Shown here piece after piece: positions 16,475 through 26,266 of a stretch of DNA of 64,000 nt (position 1 is its first letter; each line of letters begins with the position of its first letter). Location: the NCBI GenBank assembly GCA_020161755.1, contig JAIUOS010000006.1, positions 107,960 through 171,959 on the forward strand. The letters run 5' to 3'. The DNA is from Actinomycetota bacterium. Lineage in GTDB: Bacteria; Actinomycetota; Actinomycetes; Propionibacteriales; Propionibacteriaceae. A program made the translations under genes and the position numbers. Under the pieces are notes generated by a model. That model was not told where the DNA came from and ran no database searches. It was given only the letters and a program-made list of their open reading frames with translations.

Positions 16475-18069
16475 CCGAACTCGTCGTCCCGCTGCCCGAC
16501 CTCGTTCGGGTGCAGGTCGAACCCCGGGACGGCTGGGCCGAGCCTTCCGCGACCGGCGTCCGGGTGGACTGCGAGCCGGCCGGGGCGGGGCTGGCGGTCT
16601 CGGTGTCCGCGGCGGACGCCGTCCCGGTCAGCCGGGTGCACCTGCGCTGGCGTCGCCCCGTCCCGTCCGGCGCGCTGGTGCTCGGCGACGCGTGGGAACG
16701 CACCTACGGCGACGCGGCCTGGCTGCCGCTGCACCCCGAGCGGGTGCTGCCGTGGATGGCGCTGGTGCACGCGCCCGGCGGCGACACCTGGGGCGCGGGG
16801 GTGGAGGTGCGGGCGGGGAGCTTCGCGTTCTGGACGATCGACCCCGACGGGGTATCGCTGTGGCTGGACCTGCGGGCCGGCGCCGACCCGCTGTTGCTGG
16901 GCGGACGGACACTGGCGGCCGCGACCCTCCGCTGGGTGTCCGGCAGCGAGGGCCCGTTCGCCGCGCAGTGCGCGCTCGCGTCCCTGCTGTGCCGCGACCC
17001 GCTTCCGGTCGGCCCGCTGGTCGGCGCGAACAACTGGTACTACGCGTACGGCCGCGATTTCGACGCCGACGCCGTGGTGCGCGACGCCCGGACGGTCGCC
17101 GACCTGGTGGGCGGCCACCCGGTGCGCCCGTTCGGCGTGGTCGACGACGGTTGGAGCGTGGACGGCACCGCGGACGGCCGTCCGGCGTCGGGCGGGCCGT
17201 GGGCGGACAGCCGTCCGGTGGAGTTCCCCGACATGACCGAGGTGGCCGCGCGGATCGCCGCCGAGGGCGTCCGTCCGGGCATCTGGTTCCGTCCGCTCCA
17301 GCACCGCTTCGAGCCGGACGCGGGCGGGCTGCGTCCGTGGGAGGGCGGCTGGGCGCTCGACCCGAGCCACCCGGCGACGCTCGAGCGGGTGGCCGACGAC
17401 GTCCGGCGCATCCGCGGGTGGGGGTTCGAGCTTATCAAGCACGACTTCTCGACCTTCGAGGCGCTGGGACGCTGGGGTTTCCGGATGGGCGCCCGGCCGG
17501 CCGCCGACGACGTCCACGTCCACGACCGCAGCCGTACCACCGCCGAGGTGCTGGTCGACTTCTACCGGGTGATCCGCGAGGCGGCCGGGGACGCGGTCGT
17601 GCTCGGCTGCAACGTCGTCGGCCACCTCGCCGCCGGGCTCGTCGAGGCCCAGCGCACGGGCGACGACACGTCCGGCAAGGTGTGGGAGCGTACCCGCCGG
17701 ATGGGCGTGAACACCCTCGCGTTCCGCCTCGCGCAGCACCGACGCTTCTTCACCGTCGACGCGGACTGCGTGGCCAGCACCCCGCTGACCGACTGGTCGA
17801 AGAACCGCCAGTTCCTCGACCTGGTCGCCCGCTCAGGCACCGCCCTGTTCGTCTCGGTCGACCCCCGGACGCGCACCGACGCGGTGGACGACCACCTCGC
17901 GGCGGCCCTCACCCTCGCCCTCGACGGCGGCGACCCGGACGGCATCGAGCCGCTCGACTGGCTCACGGTGACCACCCCGCAACGGTGGCGCGGCGGCTCC
18001 GGCGACCTGACCTACGACTGGTACGAGACCGCCGGCGCCGACCCGTTCGACCTCACCGACGCCCCCTGA
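16471..18069 (+). CDS. Clan GH-D glycoside hydrolase (alpha-galactosidase-like)
   Basis: A 532-residue hydrolase related to GH27/GH36. An N-terminal beta-sandwich is followed by a barrel with FGVVDDGWSV (residues 222-230), the candidate nucleophile Asp325 in LIKHDFSTFE and a candidate acid/base Asp398 or Asp399 in TGDDTSGKVW. It is shorter and clearly diverged from the GH36 enzyme at 8074-10332, so its exact specificity is open (alpha-galactoside or a related sugar). The ATG overlaps the preceding stop and GGAGGAG lies 8 nt upstream. No signal peptide is present. It closes the alpha-galactoside island. Confidence 0.8.
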   Translation: MTELVVPLPDLVRVQVEPRDGWAEPSATGVRVDCEPAGAGLAVSVSAADAVPVSRVHLRWRRPVPSGALVLGDAWERTYGDAAWLPLHPERVLPWMALVHAPGGDTWGAGVEVRAGSFAFWTIDPDGVSLWLDLRAGADPLLLGGRTLAAATLRWVSGSEGPFAAQCALASLLCRDPLPVGPLVGANNWYYAYGRDFDADAVVRDARTVADLVGGHPVRPFGVVDDGWSVDGTADGRPASGGPWADSRPVEFPDMTEVAARIAAEGVRPGIWFRPLQHRFEPDAGGLRPWEGGWALDPSHPATLERVADDVRRIRGWGFELIKHDFSTFEALGRWGFRMGARPAADDVHVHDRSRTTAEVLVDFYRVIREAAGDAVVLGCNVVGHLAAGLVEAQRTGDDTSGKVWERTRRMGVNTLAFRLAQHRRFFTVDADCVASTPLTDWSKNRQFLDLVARSGTALFVSVDPRTRTDAVDDHLAAALTLALDGGDPDGIEPLDWLTVTTPQRWRGGSGDLTYDWYETAGADPFDLTDAP

Positions 18070-18105
18070 CGCCTTTGGCGCGGCCGGTGTCGTCTGGTGG
18101 CATCC

Positions 18106-18354
18106 TCAGGCGAGCGCGGCCACCAGGGCGCGGGCCTCGGCCAGCCAGGCGTCCAGGTCCTCGGTTTCGGCCCAGAGCTCGTACAGCTCGGAGGTGTCGG
18201 CGTCGGCGATCGTGCGTGCGACCTGTTCGCGGATCCACTCGATCCGCTCGAGCGTGAGCTCGGCGGCGAACCCGGCGAGGTCCAGCCCCGCTGGTGCCGG
18301 CGACCCGTCTCGCAGTCCGACCGCGAGTTGGGCGAGCGCGGGGGTCCCTGGTCA
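18106..18354 (-). pseudogene. Remnant open frame without start codon
   Basis: On the minus strand a frame of about 81 codons runs from an in-frame stop at 18352-18354 to a stop at 18106-18108 with no good start codon. The product is helical and acidic (FAAELTLERIEWIREQVA, then YELWAETEDLDAWLAEA) and has normal codon bias for this genome, unlike random sequence. It looks like the surviving 3' end of a gene whose front was lost next to the hairpin at 18373-18414. No family is recognised. Confidence 0.4.
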
Positions 18355-18372
18355 CCTGCCCACCCGAATCAG

Positions 18373-18414
18373 CGCGTGACGTTGTGCCCCGAACTTGGGG
18401 CACAACGTCACGCG
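18373..18414. repeat. 18-bp perfect hairpin, family E, carrying the stop of the MFS gene
   Basis: CGCGTGACGTTGTGCCCC, loop GAACTT, GGGGCACAACGTCACGCG: a perfect 18-bp stem. The stop codon of the minus-strand Bcr/CflA gene (18408-18410) lies within its first arm. It may act as terminator. The structure resembles an inserted palindromic element rather than an ordinary terminator because it reaches into the coding frame. Confidence 0.75.
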
Positions 18415-19634
18415 GAAAGCGGAGTGCGACCTCGGGGACGGGTCAAGGCCATCGCAGCCAGGGAGCCGGCGGTGAGCACGATGATGATCACCGCCATCGG
18501 GACGGCGGTGGCGTCGCCACCGATGCCGGCGAGCGGGGCGATCAGCCCGGCCATGCACCACTGGAGGAAGCCCAGCACGGCCGACCCGGTGCCCGGATGA
18601 TCGGGCACCTCGTTGGACGCGAGCGCGCCGGCGTTGGCGCCGACCAGCCCCTGCGCGCTCATCAGGACGAAGAACCCGACCACCGCGACCAGCAGCGGCA
18701 TCCCCCCGCCGGGGGCCACGACCAGGAACACCGCCCCGACCAGCCCGGTGACCACGAGCCCGGCGGTGATCACCCGGCGGGTGGGGACGCGGCCGGCCAT
18801 CCGTCCGGCGGCCAGCGTCGCCAGTGCCAGCCCGACGGCGTTCGCCGCGAAGACCAGTGAGTAGGCGATCGGCGTCAGCCCGTTCATCGACTGGAGGATG
18901 AACGCCGAGGTCGCGACGTAGGCGAAGATCACGCCCATCGAGAACGCCATCACCACGAGGTAGCCGACGAAGCGGCGGTTCCCGACCACCAGCCGGGCCG
19001 CCCCGAGCAGGTCGCGCAGCTCGCCACCGTGGCGCCGCTCGGGCGGCAGCGTCTCGGGGATCGCCACCGCGCTCGCCACGACCATCGCCGCCGCGAGCGC
19101 GGCGACCACCAGGAACGACACCCGCCAGGACGCGAACTGCACGATCACGCCGCCGAGCAGCGGCCCGACGATCGGGGCGATCCCGCCGACGCCGGCGATC
19201 ACGTTGAGCGCCCGGACGAGGTCGGTGCCGCGCGCCAGATCGATCACGATCGCGCGGGAGGTGACCATCGCCCAGCCCCCGCTCAGCCCCTGGACGAAGC
19301 GCAGCGCCATCATCACCGTGATGGACGGGCACACCGCGCACGCCAGCGACGCCACGGTGAGCACCACCAGCGAGGCCAGCAGCGGGACGCGGCGTCCGCG
19401 CTGGTCGGAGACGGGGCCGCCGACCAGCTGACCCAGCGCCATGCCCACGAAGAACGTGGTGAGCGTGAGCTGCACCTGGGTCGCGCTGGCCGCCAATTCG
19501 ACCGCGACCGAGGGGAACGCCGGCACGTACATGTCCGTCGCGAGCGGGGCGATGCCGCCGACGAACACCACCGTGGCCAGAACGCCGCCGCTCAGCGTCG
19601 CCCGGCCCGTCGCGGTCGCCCCGTCCCGGTTCAC
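18408..19634 (-). CDS. Bcr/CflA-type MFS drug efflux transporter
   Basis: A 408-residue, 12-span major facilitator of the Bcr/CflA group. The loop 2-3 motif GQLVGGPVSDQRGRRVPLL is present, and the N-terminus has PLATDMYVPAFP, a hallmark of this group. Known members export bicyclomycin, chloramphenicol or sulfonamides. The GTG at 19634 overlaps the stop of the upstream alcohol dehydrogenase gene (GTGA), so the two are co-translated. The last codons and the stop lie in a perfect hairpin. Co-expression with an XRE-controlled oxidoreductase suggests a response to a toxic small molecule. Confidence 0.9.
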   Translation of the reverse strand: MNRDGATATGRATLSGGVLATVVFVGGIAPLATDMYVPAFPSVAVELAASATQVQLTLTTFFVGMALGQLVGGPVSDQRGRRVPLLASLVVLTVASLACAVCPSITVMMALRFVQGLSGGWAMVTSRAIVIDLARGTDLVRALNVIAGVGGIAPIVGPLLGGVIVQFASWRVSFLVVAALAAAMVVASAVAIPETLPPERRHGGELRDLLGAARLVVGNRRFVGYLVVMAFSMGVIFAYVATSAFILQSMNGLTPIAYSLVFAANAVGLALATLAAGRMAGRVPTRRVITAGLVVTGLVGAVFLVVAPGGGMPLLVAVVGFFVLMSAQGLVGANAGALASNEVPDHPGTGSAVLGFLQWCMAGLIAPLAGIGGDATAVPMAVIIIVLTAGSLAAMALTRPRGRTPLSA

Positions 19635-20653
19635 GGCTGGAGCAGCACCTTGATCGCGCGCCGGGAGTCCATGGCCCGGTAGCCCTCGGCAGCCTCCTCC
19701 AGCGGCAGGGTGAGGTCGAACACCTTGCCGGGGTCGATGGTCCGGTTCCAGATGAGCTCGATGAGCTCGGGCAGGAAGCGGCGGACGGGCGCGGGCCCGC
19801 CGTGCAGGTGCACGCCGGAGAAGAACAGCTCGAGGCCGGGCAGCGAGACGTCGTGGGAGACGCCGACGTAGCCGACGTGGCCGCCCGCCCGGGTGGCGCG
19901 GATGGCCTGCATCATCGCCTCCTGGGTGCCGACCGCCTCGATCGTGGAGTGGGCGCCGAGGCCGCCGGTGAGCTCCTTGATCCGCGTGACGCCCTCGTCG
20001 CCCCGCTCGGTGACGATGTCGGTGGCGCCGAACTCGCGGGCGAGCTGCTGGCGGTCGGCGTGACGGCTCATCGCGATGATCCGTTCGGCGCCCAGTTGCT
20101 TCGCGGCCAGCACCCCGAGCAGTCCGACGGCCCCGTCCCCGACCACGGCGACGGTCTTGCCGGGTCCGGCCTCGGCAGCGACGGCGGCGAACCAGCCGGT
20201 GCCGAGCACGTCGGACGCGGCCAGCAGGGACGGCACCAGGTCGGCGTCCGGCATGCCCGGGGTGGCGACGAGGGTGCCGTCGGCCAGCGGCACCCGCAGG
20301 TACTCCGACTGACCGCCGGACGCAGCCCCGGGCTGCCGCTGCACGCAGTGCGTCTGGTAGCCGGACGCGCAGATCTCGCAGGTGTTGTCGGAGGCGAAGA
20401 ACGACCCGACCACGAAGTCGCCGACCTTCACGGAGCGGACGTCGGCGCCCACCTCCTCGACGACGCCCACGTACTCGTGGCCCATCGGGGTCGGCTGGGC
20501 GGTGGCGTCCAGGCCCCGGTAGGGCCACAGGTCGGAGCCGCAGATGCAGCTCGCGGTCACCCGCAGGATCGCGTCCGTCGGTTCGACGATCGCCGGCCGC
20601 TCCCGCTCCTCGACCCTCACGTCGTCCTTGCCGTACATCACGACTCCACGCAT
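19631..20653 (-). CDS. Zinc-dependent alcohol dehydrogenase (MDR superfamily)
   Basis: A 340-residue medium-chain dehydrogenase. It has the catalytic zinc Cys in CICGSD, His in GHEYVGVVEEVG, a partial structural-zinc lobe (CEICASGYQTHC) and the nucleotide-binding GDGAVGLLGV near residue 145. The ATG at 20653 has GGGAG 5 nt upstream; longer forms lack a site. It is divergent from the XRE regulator at 20785 and likely controlled by it. The substrate is unknown; linkage to an efflux pump hints at detoxification of an alcohol or aldehyde. Confidence 0.9.
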   Translation of the reverse strand: MRGVVMYGKDDVRVEERERPAIVEPTDAILRVTASCICGSDLWPYRGLDATAQPTPMGHEYVGVVEEVGADVRSVKVGDFVVGSFFASDNTCEICASGYQTHCVQRQPGAASGGQSEYLRVPLADGTLVATPGMPDADLVPSLLAASDVLGTGWFAAVAAEAGPGKTVAVVGDGAVGLLGVLAAKQLGAERIIAMSRHADRQQLAREFGATDIVTERGDEGVTRIKELTGGLGAHSTIEAVGTQEAMMQAIRATRAGGHVGYVGVSHDVSLPGLELFFSGVHLHGGPAPVRRFLPELIELIWNRTIDPGKVFDLTLPLEEAAEGYRAMDSRRAIKVLLQP

Positions 20654-20734
20654 CTTCACTCCCGGTGTCAGGTTCGTTGTCCGCGGCCCAGCCAACCCGA
20701 AACCCCGCGGGCGGGGGAGTCCCTGCGGTGAGGT

Positions 20735-20777
20735 GTACTGCCAGGGCATCCCTGGCGAGGGCGGCCGCGTCTACGGT
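20735..20777 (+). promoter_or_regulatory. XRE regulator promoter with palindrome and CAGTAC motif
   Basis: GCCAGGG-CAT-CCCTGGC at 20740-20756 is a perfect 7-bp inverted repeat overlapping the expected -35 region. TACGGT at 20772-20777 is a -10 candidate 7 nt before the GTG, so the message is probably leaderless. GTACTG at 20735-20740 matches CAGTAC in the promoter of the paralogous regulator gene (23620-23625) and may be part of a shared recognition site. Confidence 0.5.
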
Positions 20778-20784
20778 TGGGGGC

Positions 20785-21663
20785 GTGGACAACCGGGAAG
20801 AGGTGCGTGAGTTCCTGACCAGCCGGCGCGCCCGGATCAGCCCGCAGGAGGTGGGGCTGCCGGTGGTCGGGCAGCGGCGCGTCCCGGGGCTGCGACGCAA
20901 CGAGGTCGCGACGCTCGCCGGGGTCAGCATCGAGTACTACGCGCGCCTCGAGCGGGGCCAGCTGGCCGGCGTCTCCGCCGGGGTGCTGGACGCGATCGCG
21001 CGGGCCCTCCAGTTGGACGCCGCCGAGCGCGAGCACCTGTTCGACCTCGCGCAGGCCGCGGACGGCAGCAGCCTGCTGACCCGCCGCCGCGGCCGCAGCG
21101 ACAACCCGCAGCTCCAGCCCAGCCTCCAGTGGGTGCTGGACGCGATGCGCGACGCGCCGGCCATCGTCGGCAACGGACGGGCCGACCTACTCGCGGCGAA
21201 CCACTTGGGCCGGGCGCTGTACAGCGACCTCCTGGCCGGCTCGGGCGGGCACCCGAACTTCGCCCGCTTCACTTTCCTCGACCCGGCTGCGCGGCGCTTC
21301 TACCCCGACTGGGACTTCTTCGCCGACATCACCGTCGCCAACCTGCGCACCGAGGCCGGCCGCAACCCGCACGACCGGCAGCTGCACGAGCTGGTCGGGG
21401 AGCTGTCGACCCGCAGCGTGGAGTTCCGTGAGCGCTGGAGCGCGCACGACGTCCGCATCCACGCCGCCGGCACCAAGCACTTCCGCCACCCGGTGGTCGG
21501 CGACCTGGTGCTGGCCTACGAGACCGTCGACCTGCGCACGGACGCCGGGCTGTCGATGACCATGTACGCCGCCGAGCCCGGCTCGCCGTCCGACCACAAC
21601 CTGAAGCTGCTCGCCAGCTGGGCGGCGACCGCCGCCGAGCCGAGCCTCATTATCGACACCTGA
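20785..21663 (+). CDS. XRE-family regulator with MmyB-like ligand-binding domain
   Basis: A 292-residue regulator. An N-terminal XRE HTH (RRVPGLRRNEVATLAGVSIEYYARLERG) is followed by a MmyB-like PAS-type domain (FTFLDPAARRFYPDWDFFADITVANLRTEAGRNPHD). This architecture is very common in actinobacteria, typically next to a divergent oxidoreductase gene that it controls, as here. The GTG at 20785 is chosen because the homologue at 23664 begins at the same position (VDNR) and both have a -10-like box 7 nt ahead. It is a clear paralogue of that protein. Confidence 0.92.
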   Translation: MDNREEVREFLTSRRARISPQEVGLPVVGQRRVPGLRRNEVATLAGVSIEYYARLERGQLAGVSAGVLDAIARALQLDAAEREHLFDLAQAADGSSLLTRRRGRSDNPQLQPSLQWVLDAMRDAPAIVGNGRADLLAANHLGRALYSDLLAGSGGHPNFARFTFLDPAARRFYPDWDFFADITVANLRTEAGRNPHDRQLHELVGELSTRSVEFRERWSAHDVRIHAAGTKHFRHPVVGDLVLAYETVDLRTDAGLSMTMYAAEPGSPSDHNLKLLASWAATAAEPSLIIDT

Positions 21664-21690
21664 GTTCGCGACGCACGGACGCCTGGCGGC

Positions 21691-23656
<1,966 letters not shown>

Positions 23657-23663
23657 CTGGCGT

Positions 23664-24539
23664 GTGGACAACCGGCGTGAGATCAACGAGTTCCTGCGCA
23701 GCCGGCGTGCCCGCGTCCGTCCCCAGGATTCCGGCCTGCCCGCCCTGGACGACCGGCGCCGCGTGCCCGGGCTGAAGCGCGAGGAGGTCGCGCTGCTCGC
23801 CGGGGTGAGCGTGGACTACTACGCCCGCCTCGAGCGCGGCCAGCTCGGCGGCGTCTCCGATTCGGTGCTGGACGCGCTCGCGAACGCGCTGCGCCTGGAC
23901 GAGGCCGAGCGTCAGCACCTGCGTGACCTCGCCCGTGCCGCGGCCGTGCCCGAACGGACGCTGCGCAGCCGTCAGCCGAAGCCGAAGGCGGTGCGGCCCA
24001 GCGTCCGCGCACTGCTGGACGGCATGACCGGTGTGCCCGCCTACGTCCGGGACGGACGCGCCGACATCCTGGCTGCCAACGAGCTGTGCGTCGCGCTGTA
24101 CGACGGCATCCTCCAGCCCGGCGCGCCGTTCAACCTGGCCCGATTCGTGTTCCTCGACGGGCGCGCGCACGGGTTCTTCCGCGACTGGGACGAGGTCGCC
24201 GACGGCACGGTGGGCGCGTTGCGGGCCGAGGCCGGACGCAACCCGCTCGACAAGGCCCTCACCGACCTGGTCGGCGAGCTCACCACCCGCAGCCACCCCT
24301 TCGCGACCCGCTGGGCGCAGCACGACGTCCGGCTGCATCGCACCGCGGTCAAGCACCTGCACAACTCGGTGGTCGGCGACCTCGAGCTCACCGGAGACGC
24401 GCTCGAACTTCCCGCCGACGGGCTGACGATCATCGCCTACACCGCCGAACCGGGCAGCGCCTCGGCCGAGAAGCTCGCGCTCCTGGCCAGCTGGGCACGC
24501 TCGACCGCCTCCTCGGGTCAGGAGTCGCCGGTCCGTTGA
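23664..24539 (+). CDS. XRE-family regulator with MmyB-like domain (paralogue)
   Basis: A 291-residue protein with the same layout as the regulator at 20785: HTH RRRVPGLKREEVALLAGVSV and ligand domain FVFLDGRAHGFFRDWDEVADGTVGALRAEAGRNPLD. It starts with GTG (VDNRREINEFLRSRRARV). It is divergent from the two aldo/keto reductase genes and likely controls them. The pair of similar regulator-plus-oxidoreductase units within 6 kb suggests local duplication followed by divergence of the enzyme partner. Confidence 0.92.
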   Translation: MDNRREINEFLRSRRARVRPQDSGLPALDDRRRVPGLKREEVALLAGVSVDYYARLERGQLGGVSDSVLDALANALRLDEAERQHLRDLARAAAVPERTLRSRQPKPKAVRPSVRALLDGMTGVPAYVRDGRADILAANELCVALYDGILQPGAPFNLARFVFLDGRAHGFFRDWDEVADGTVGALRAEAGRNPLDKALTDLVGELTTRSHPFATRWAQHDVRLHRTAVKHLHNSVVGDLELTGDALELPADGLTIIAYTAEPGSASAEKLALLASWARSTASSGQESPVR

Positions 24540-24576
24540 GCCGCAGCGGTGTCCGGCAACGGCCGGCGCCGCCGCA

Positions 24577-25164
24577 TCAGCGGGCGAGCGCGGTCTCGAC
24601 CGGGTCGTCCTTGCTGTTGGCCTTGATCAGCTTCCAGCCCTCGTCGTCGTGGCGCAGCAGCGTCCAGCACCCGGTGCGGGGCTGGATGTGCTCGACCCGG
24701 GCGGGGTTCGGGACCAGGGTGTCCAGCACGAGCCGGATCACCGCGTCATGGCTGACCACCACGACCGGGTCGTCACCGCCGGCCACCAGCTCGGTGAGCA
24801 GTTCTACCCCGCGGGCCGCCACTTCCGCGGACGGCTCGACGCCCGGCGCCGCGTCGTAGGAGCCGTACGTCTCGAGGAGTTCCTCGGCGGACGTGCCGTC
24901 GAAGGCGGCGTAGTCACGGTCGAGCAGGCGGTCGTCGGGCTCCACCGAGACCTCGGACGCCTCCGCGATCGGCCGGGCCGTCTCCACCGCCCGCACCAGC
25001 GGGCTGGACAGCACCCGCGTGGGCGAGACCTGGCTCAGTTCGGCGGCCAGGTCGCGGGCCTCGGCGAAGCCGACGATGTCCAGGTCGGGGTCGAGGCGTC
25101 CCCGGAGCAGTCCGGCGACGTTCAACTGGGTGCGGCCGTGCCGGCACAGGTAGATGTCCGTCAT
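24577..25164 (-). CDS. Histidine phosphatase family protein (phosphoglycerate mutase-like)
   Basis: A 195-residue member of the histidine phosphatase superfamily. The phospho-accepting His is in CRHGRTQLN, the paired Arg in VLSSPLVRAVETA and the second His in VVVSHDAVIR. Residues 73-85 (LLDRDYAAFDGTS) correspond to the acid/base region. These cytosolic enzymes hydrolyse small phosphoesters (alpha-ribazole phosphate, sugar phosphates and others). The specific substrate cannot be told. It is alone, convergent with the XRE gene. Confidence 0.88.
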   Translation of the reverse strand: MTDIYLCRHGRTQLNVAGLLRGRLDPDLDIVGFAEARDLAAELSQVSPTRVLSSPLVRAVETARPIAEASEVSVEPDDRLLDRDYAAFDGTSAEELLETYGSYDAAPGVEPSAEVAARGVELLTELVAGGDDPVVVVSHDAVIRLVLDTLVPNPARVEHIQPRTGCWTLLRHDDEGWKLIKANSKDDPVETALAR

Positions 25165-25247
25165 CCTGGGCCCCTCCTCGTCTCGCGTCCGACAGTACCC
25201 ACCGGCCCGCCGCCCGGAAAGCCCCCGGAAAGCCCCGGACGCGGCGC

Positions 25248-25281
25248 GGCCGGCCCCGACGTGGAATCGTCGGGGCCGGCC
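25248..25281 (-). terminator. Terminator hairpin after the GNAT gene
   Basis: GGCCGGCCCCGAC, loop GTGGAATC, GTCGGGGCCGGCC: a perfect 13-bp stem placed 9 bp beyond the stop of the minus-strand acetyltransferase gene. It likely terminates the three-gene flavin-oxidoreductase operon. Confidence 0.75.
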
Positions 25282-25290
25282 GGTGGCCGG

Positions 25291-25626
25291 TCAGGCCTGG
25301 TCGGTCTCGGGAGCCTTGGCCTCCGGGGCCCGGGCGCCGTAGGTGATCGCCAGGTACTCCGGGTGCCGCTGGATCCAGCCCTTGATGAACGGGCAGACCG
25401 GCAGCGCCTTGCGCTCCCCGGCTGCCTTCACGCTGTCGAGCGCGAACTTCGCGATCGCCGAGCCCACGCCCTTGCCCTCGAAGGCCGGCAGCACCTCGGT
25501 GTGGGTGAACACGATCAGCTGGTCGGTCAGCTGGTACTCGGCGAAGCCGGCCAGCTCCCCGTCGAGGTGGGCCTCGAACCGGCTCGCGGCCGGGTTGTCA
25601 CTGACCTGCACGGCGTCCCCACTCAT
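25291..25626 (-). CDS. GNAT-type N-acetyltransferase (short, YidJ/YjdJ-like)
   Basis: A 111-residue protein with the short GNAT fold: LAGFAEYQLTDQLIVFTHTEVLPAFEGKGVGSAIAKFALDSVKA contains the acetyl-CoA loop (EGKGVG), and CPFIKGWIQRHPEY is the typical C-terminal signature. A 15-residue acidic tail follows. Its ATG overlaps the stop of the FMN reductase gene (ATGA). Members are often linked to stress loci, but substrates are unknown. Confidence 0.88.
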   Translation of the reverse strand: MSGDAVQVSDNPAASRFEAHLDGELAGFAEYQLTDQLIVFTHTEVLPAFEGKGVGSAIAKFALDSVKAAGERKALPVCPFIKGWIQRHPEYLAITYGARAPEAKAPETDQA

Positions 25627-26237
25627 CGGCTCGATCCCTTCAGTAGCTCGGCGAACGGCGTCACCGACGTGGACTCATCCTGCCGCGCGACGTGCCCGCG
25701 CGACAGCACCGCGTCCCTCAGCTCGACGGCCGCGGTGGTGATCCGCGCGGTCAGCGAGGCCCCGGCGGTGGTGCCGAAGTCGCTGGTCGCCGCGAACACG
25801 CCGGTGCGGACGGCGGACAGGCCGAGGTAGGTGAACAGCGGACGCAGGGCGTGGTCGAGCATCAGCGAGTGCCGTTCGGTGCCGCCGGTCGCGGCGAGCA
25901 GGACGGGCATGCCGCGCAGCGAGCCGGGCTCGATCAGGTCGAAGAACGCCTTGAACAGGCCGCTGAACGTGGCCGAGAACGTGGGCGTGACGACGACCAG
26001 GGCGTCCGCCCCGGTGACCTCGTCGAGCGCGTCGGCGAGGGCACCGGTGGGGAAGCCGACCATCAGGGCGTCCACGATCGCGTGGGCGTGGTCGCGGACC
26101 TCGATGTGCGTGGTGGACACCTGGGCGTCCGCCGTGTCGAAGGCGCTGCGCAGCTGCGCGGCGATCGAATCGGCCAGCAGGGTGGTCGAGGACGGCGTCC
26201 GCAGCCCTGCGCTGACGACGACGATCCGGTGGGTCAT
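25623..26237 (-). CDS. NADPH-dependent FMN reductase of the CE1759 type
   Basis: A 204-residue flavodoxin-like reductase: VVVSAGLRTPSSTTLLAD binds the FMN phosphate and VVVTPTFSATFSGLFKAFFD is the dimer/active-site stretch. This family (TIGR04037-like) is regularly encoded beside a matching luciferase-like monooxygenase, as here, and probably supplies reduced FMN. The ATG at 26237 has AAGGAA upstream. It lies 29 bp after the monooxygenase gene and overlaps the acetyltransferase gene. Confidence 0.88.
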   Translation of the reverse strand: MTHRIVVVSAGLRTPSSTTLLADSIAAQLRSAFDTADAQVSTTHIEVRDHAHAIVDALMVGFPTGALADALDEVTGADALVVVTPTFSATFSGLFKAFFDLIEPGSLRGMPVLLAATGGTERHSLMLDHALRPLFTYLGLSAVRTGVFAATSDFGTTAGASLTARITTAAVELRDAVLSRGHVARQDESTSVTPFAELLKGSSR

Positions 26238-26266
26238 GAGAGGTTCCTTCCTTGGTTCGTGCTGGT

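Noticed and set aside
18352..19341. Minus-strand frame of 329 codons overlapping the Bcr/CflA gene
   Set aside because: Same strand but another frame; the Arg-rich product has no transmembrane pattern, whereas the Bcr/CflA frame does.
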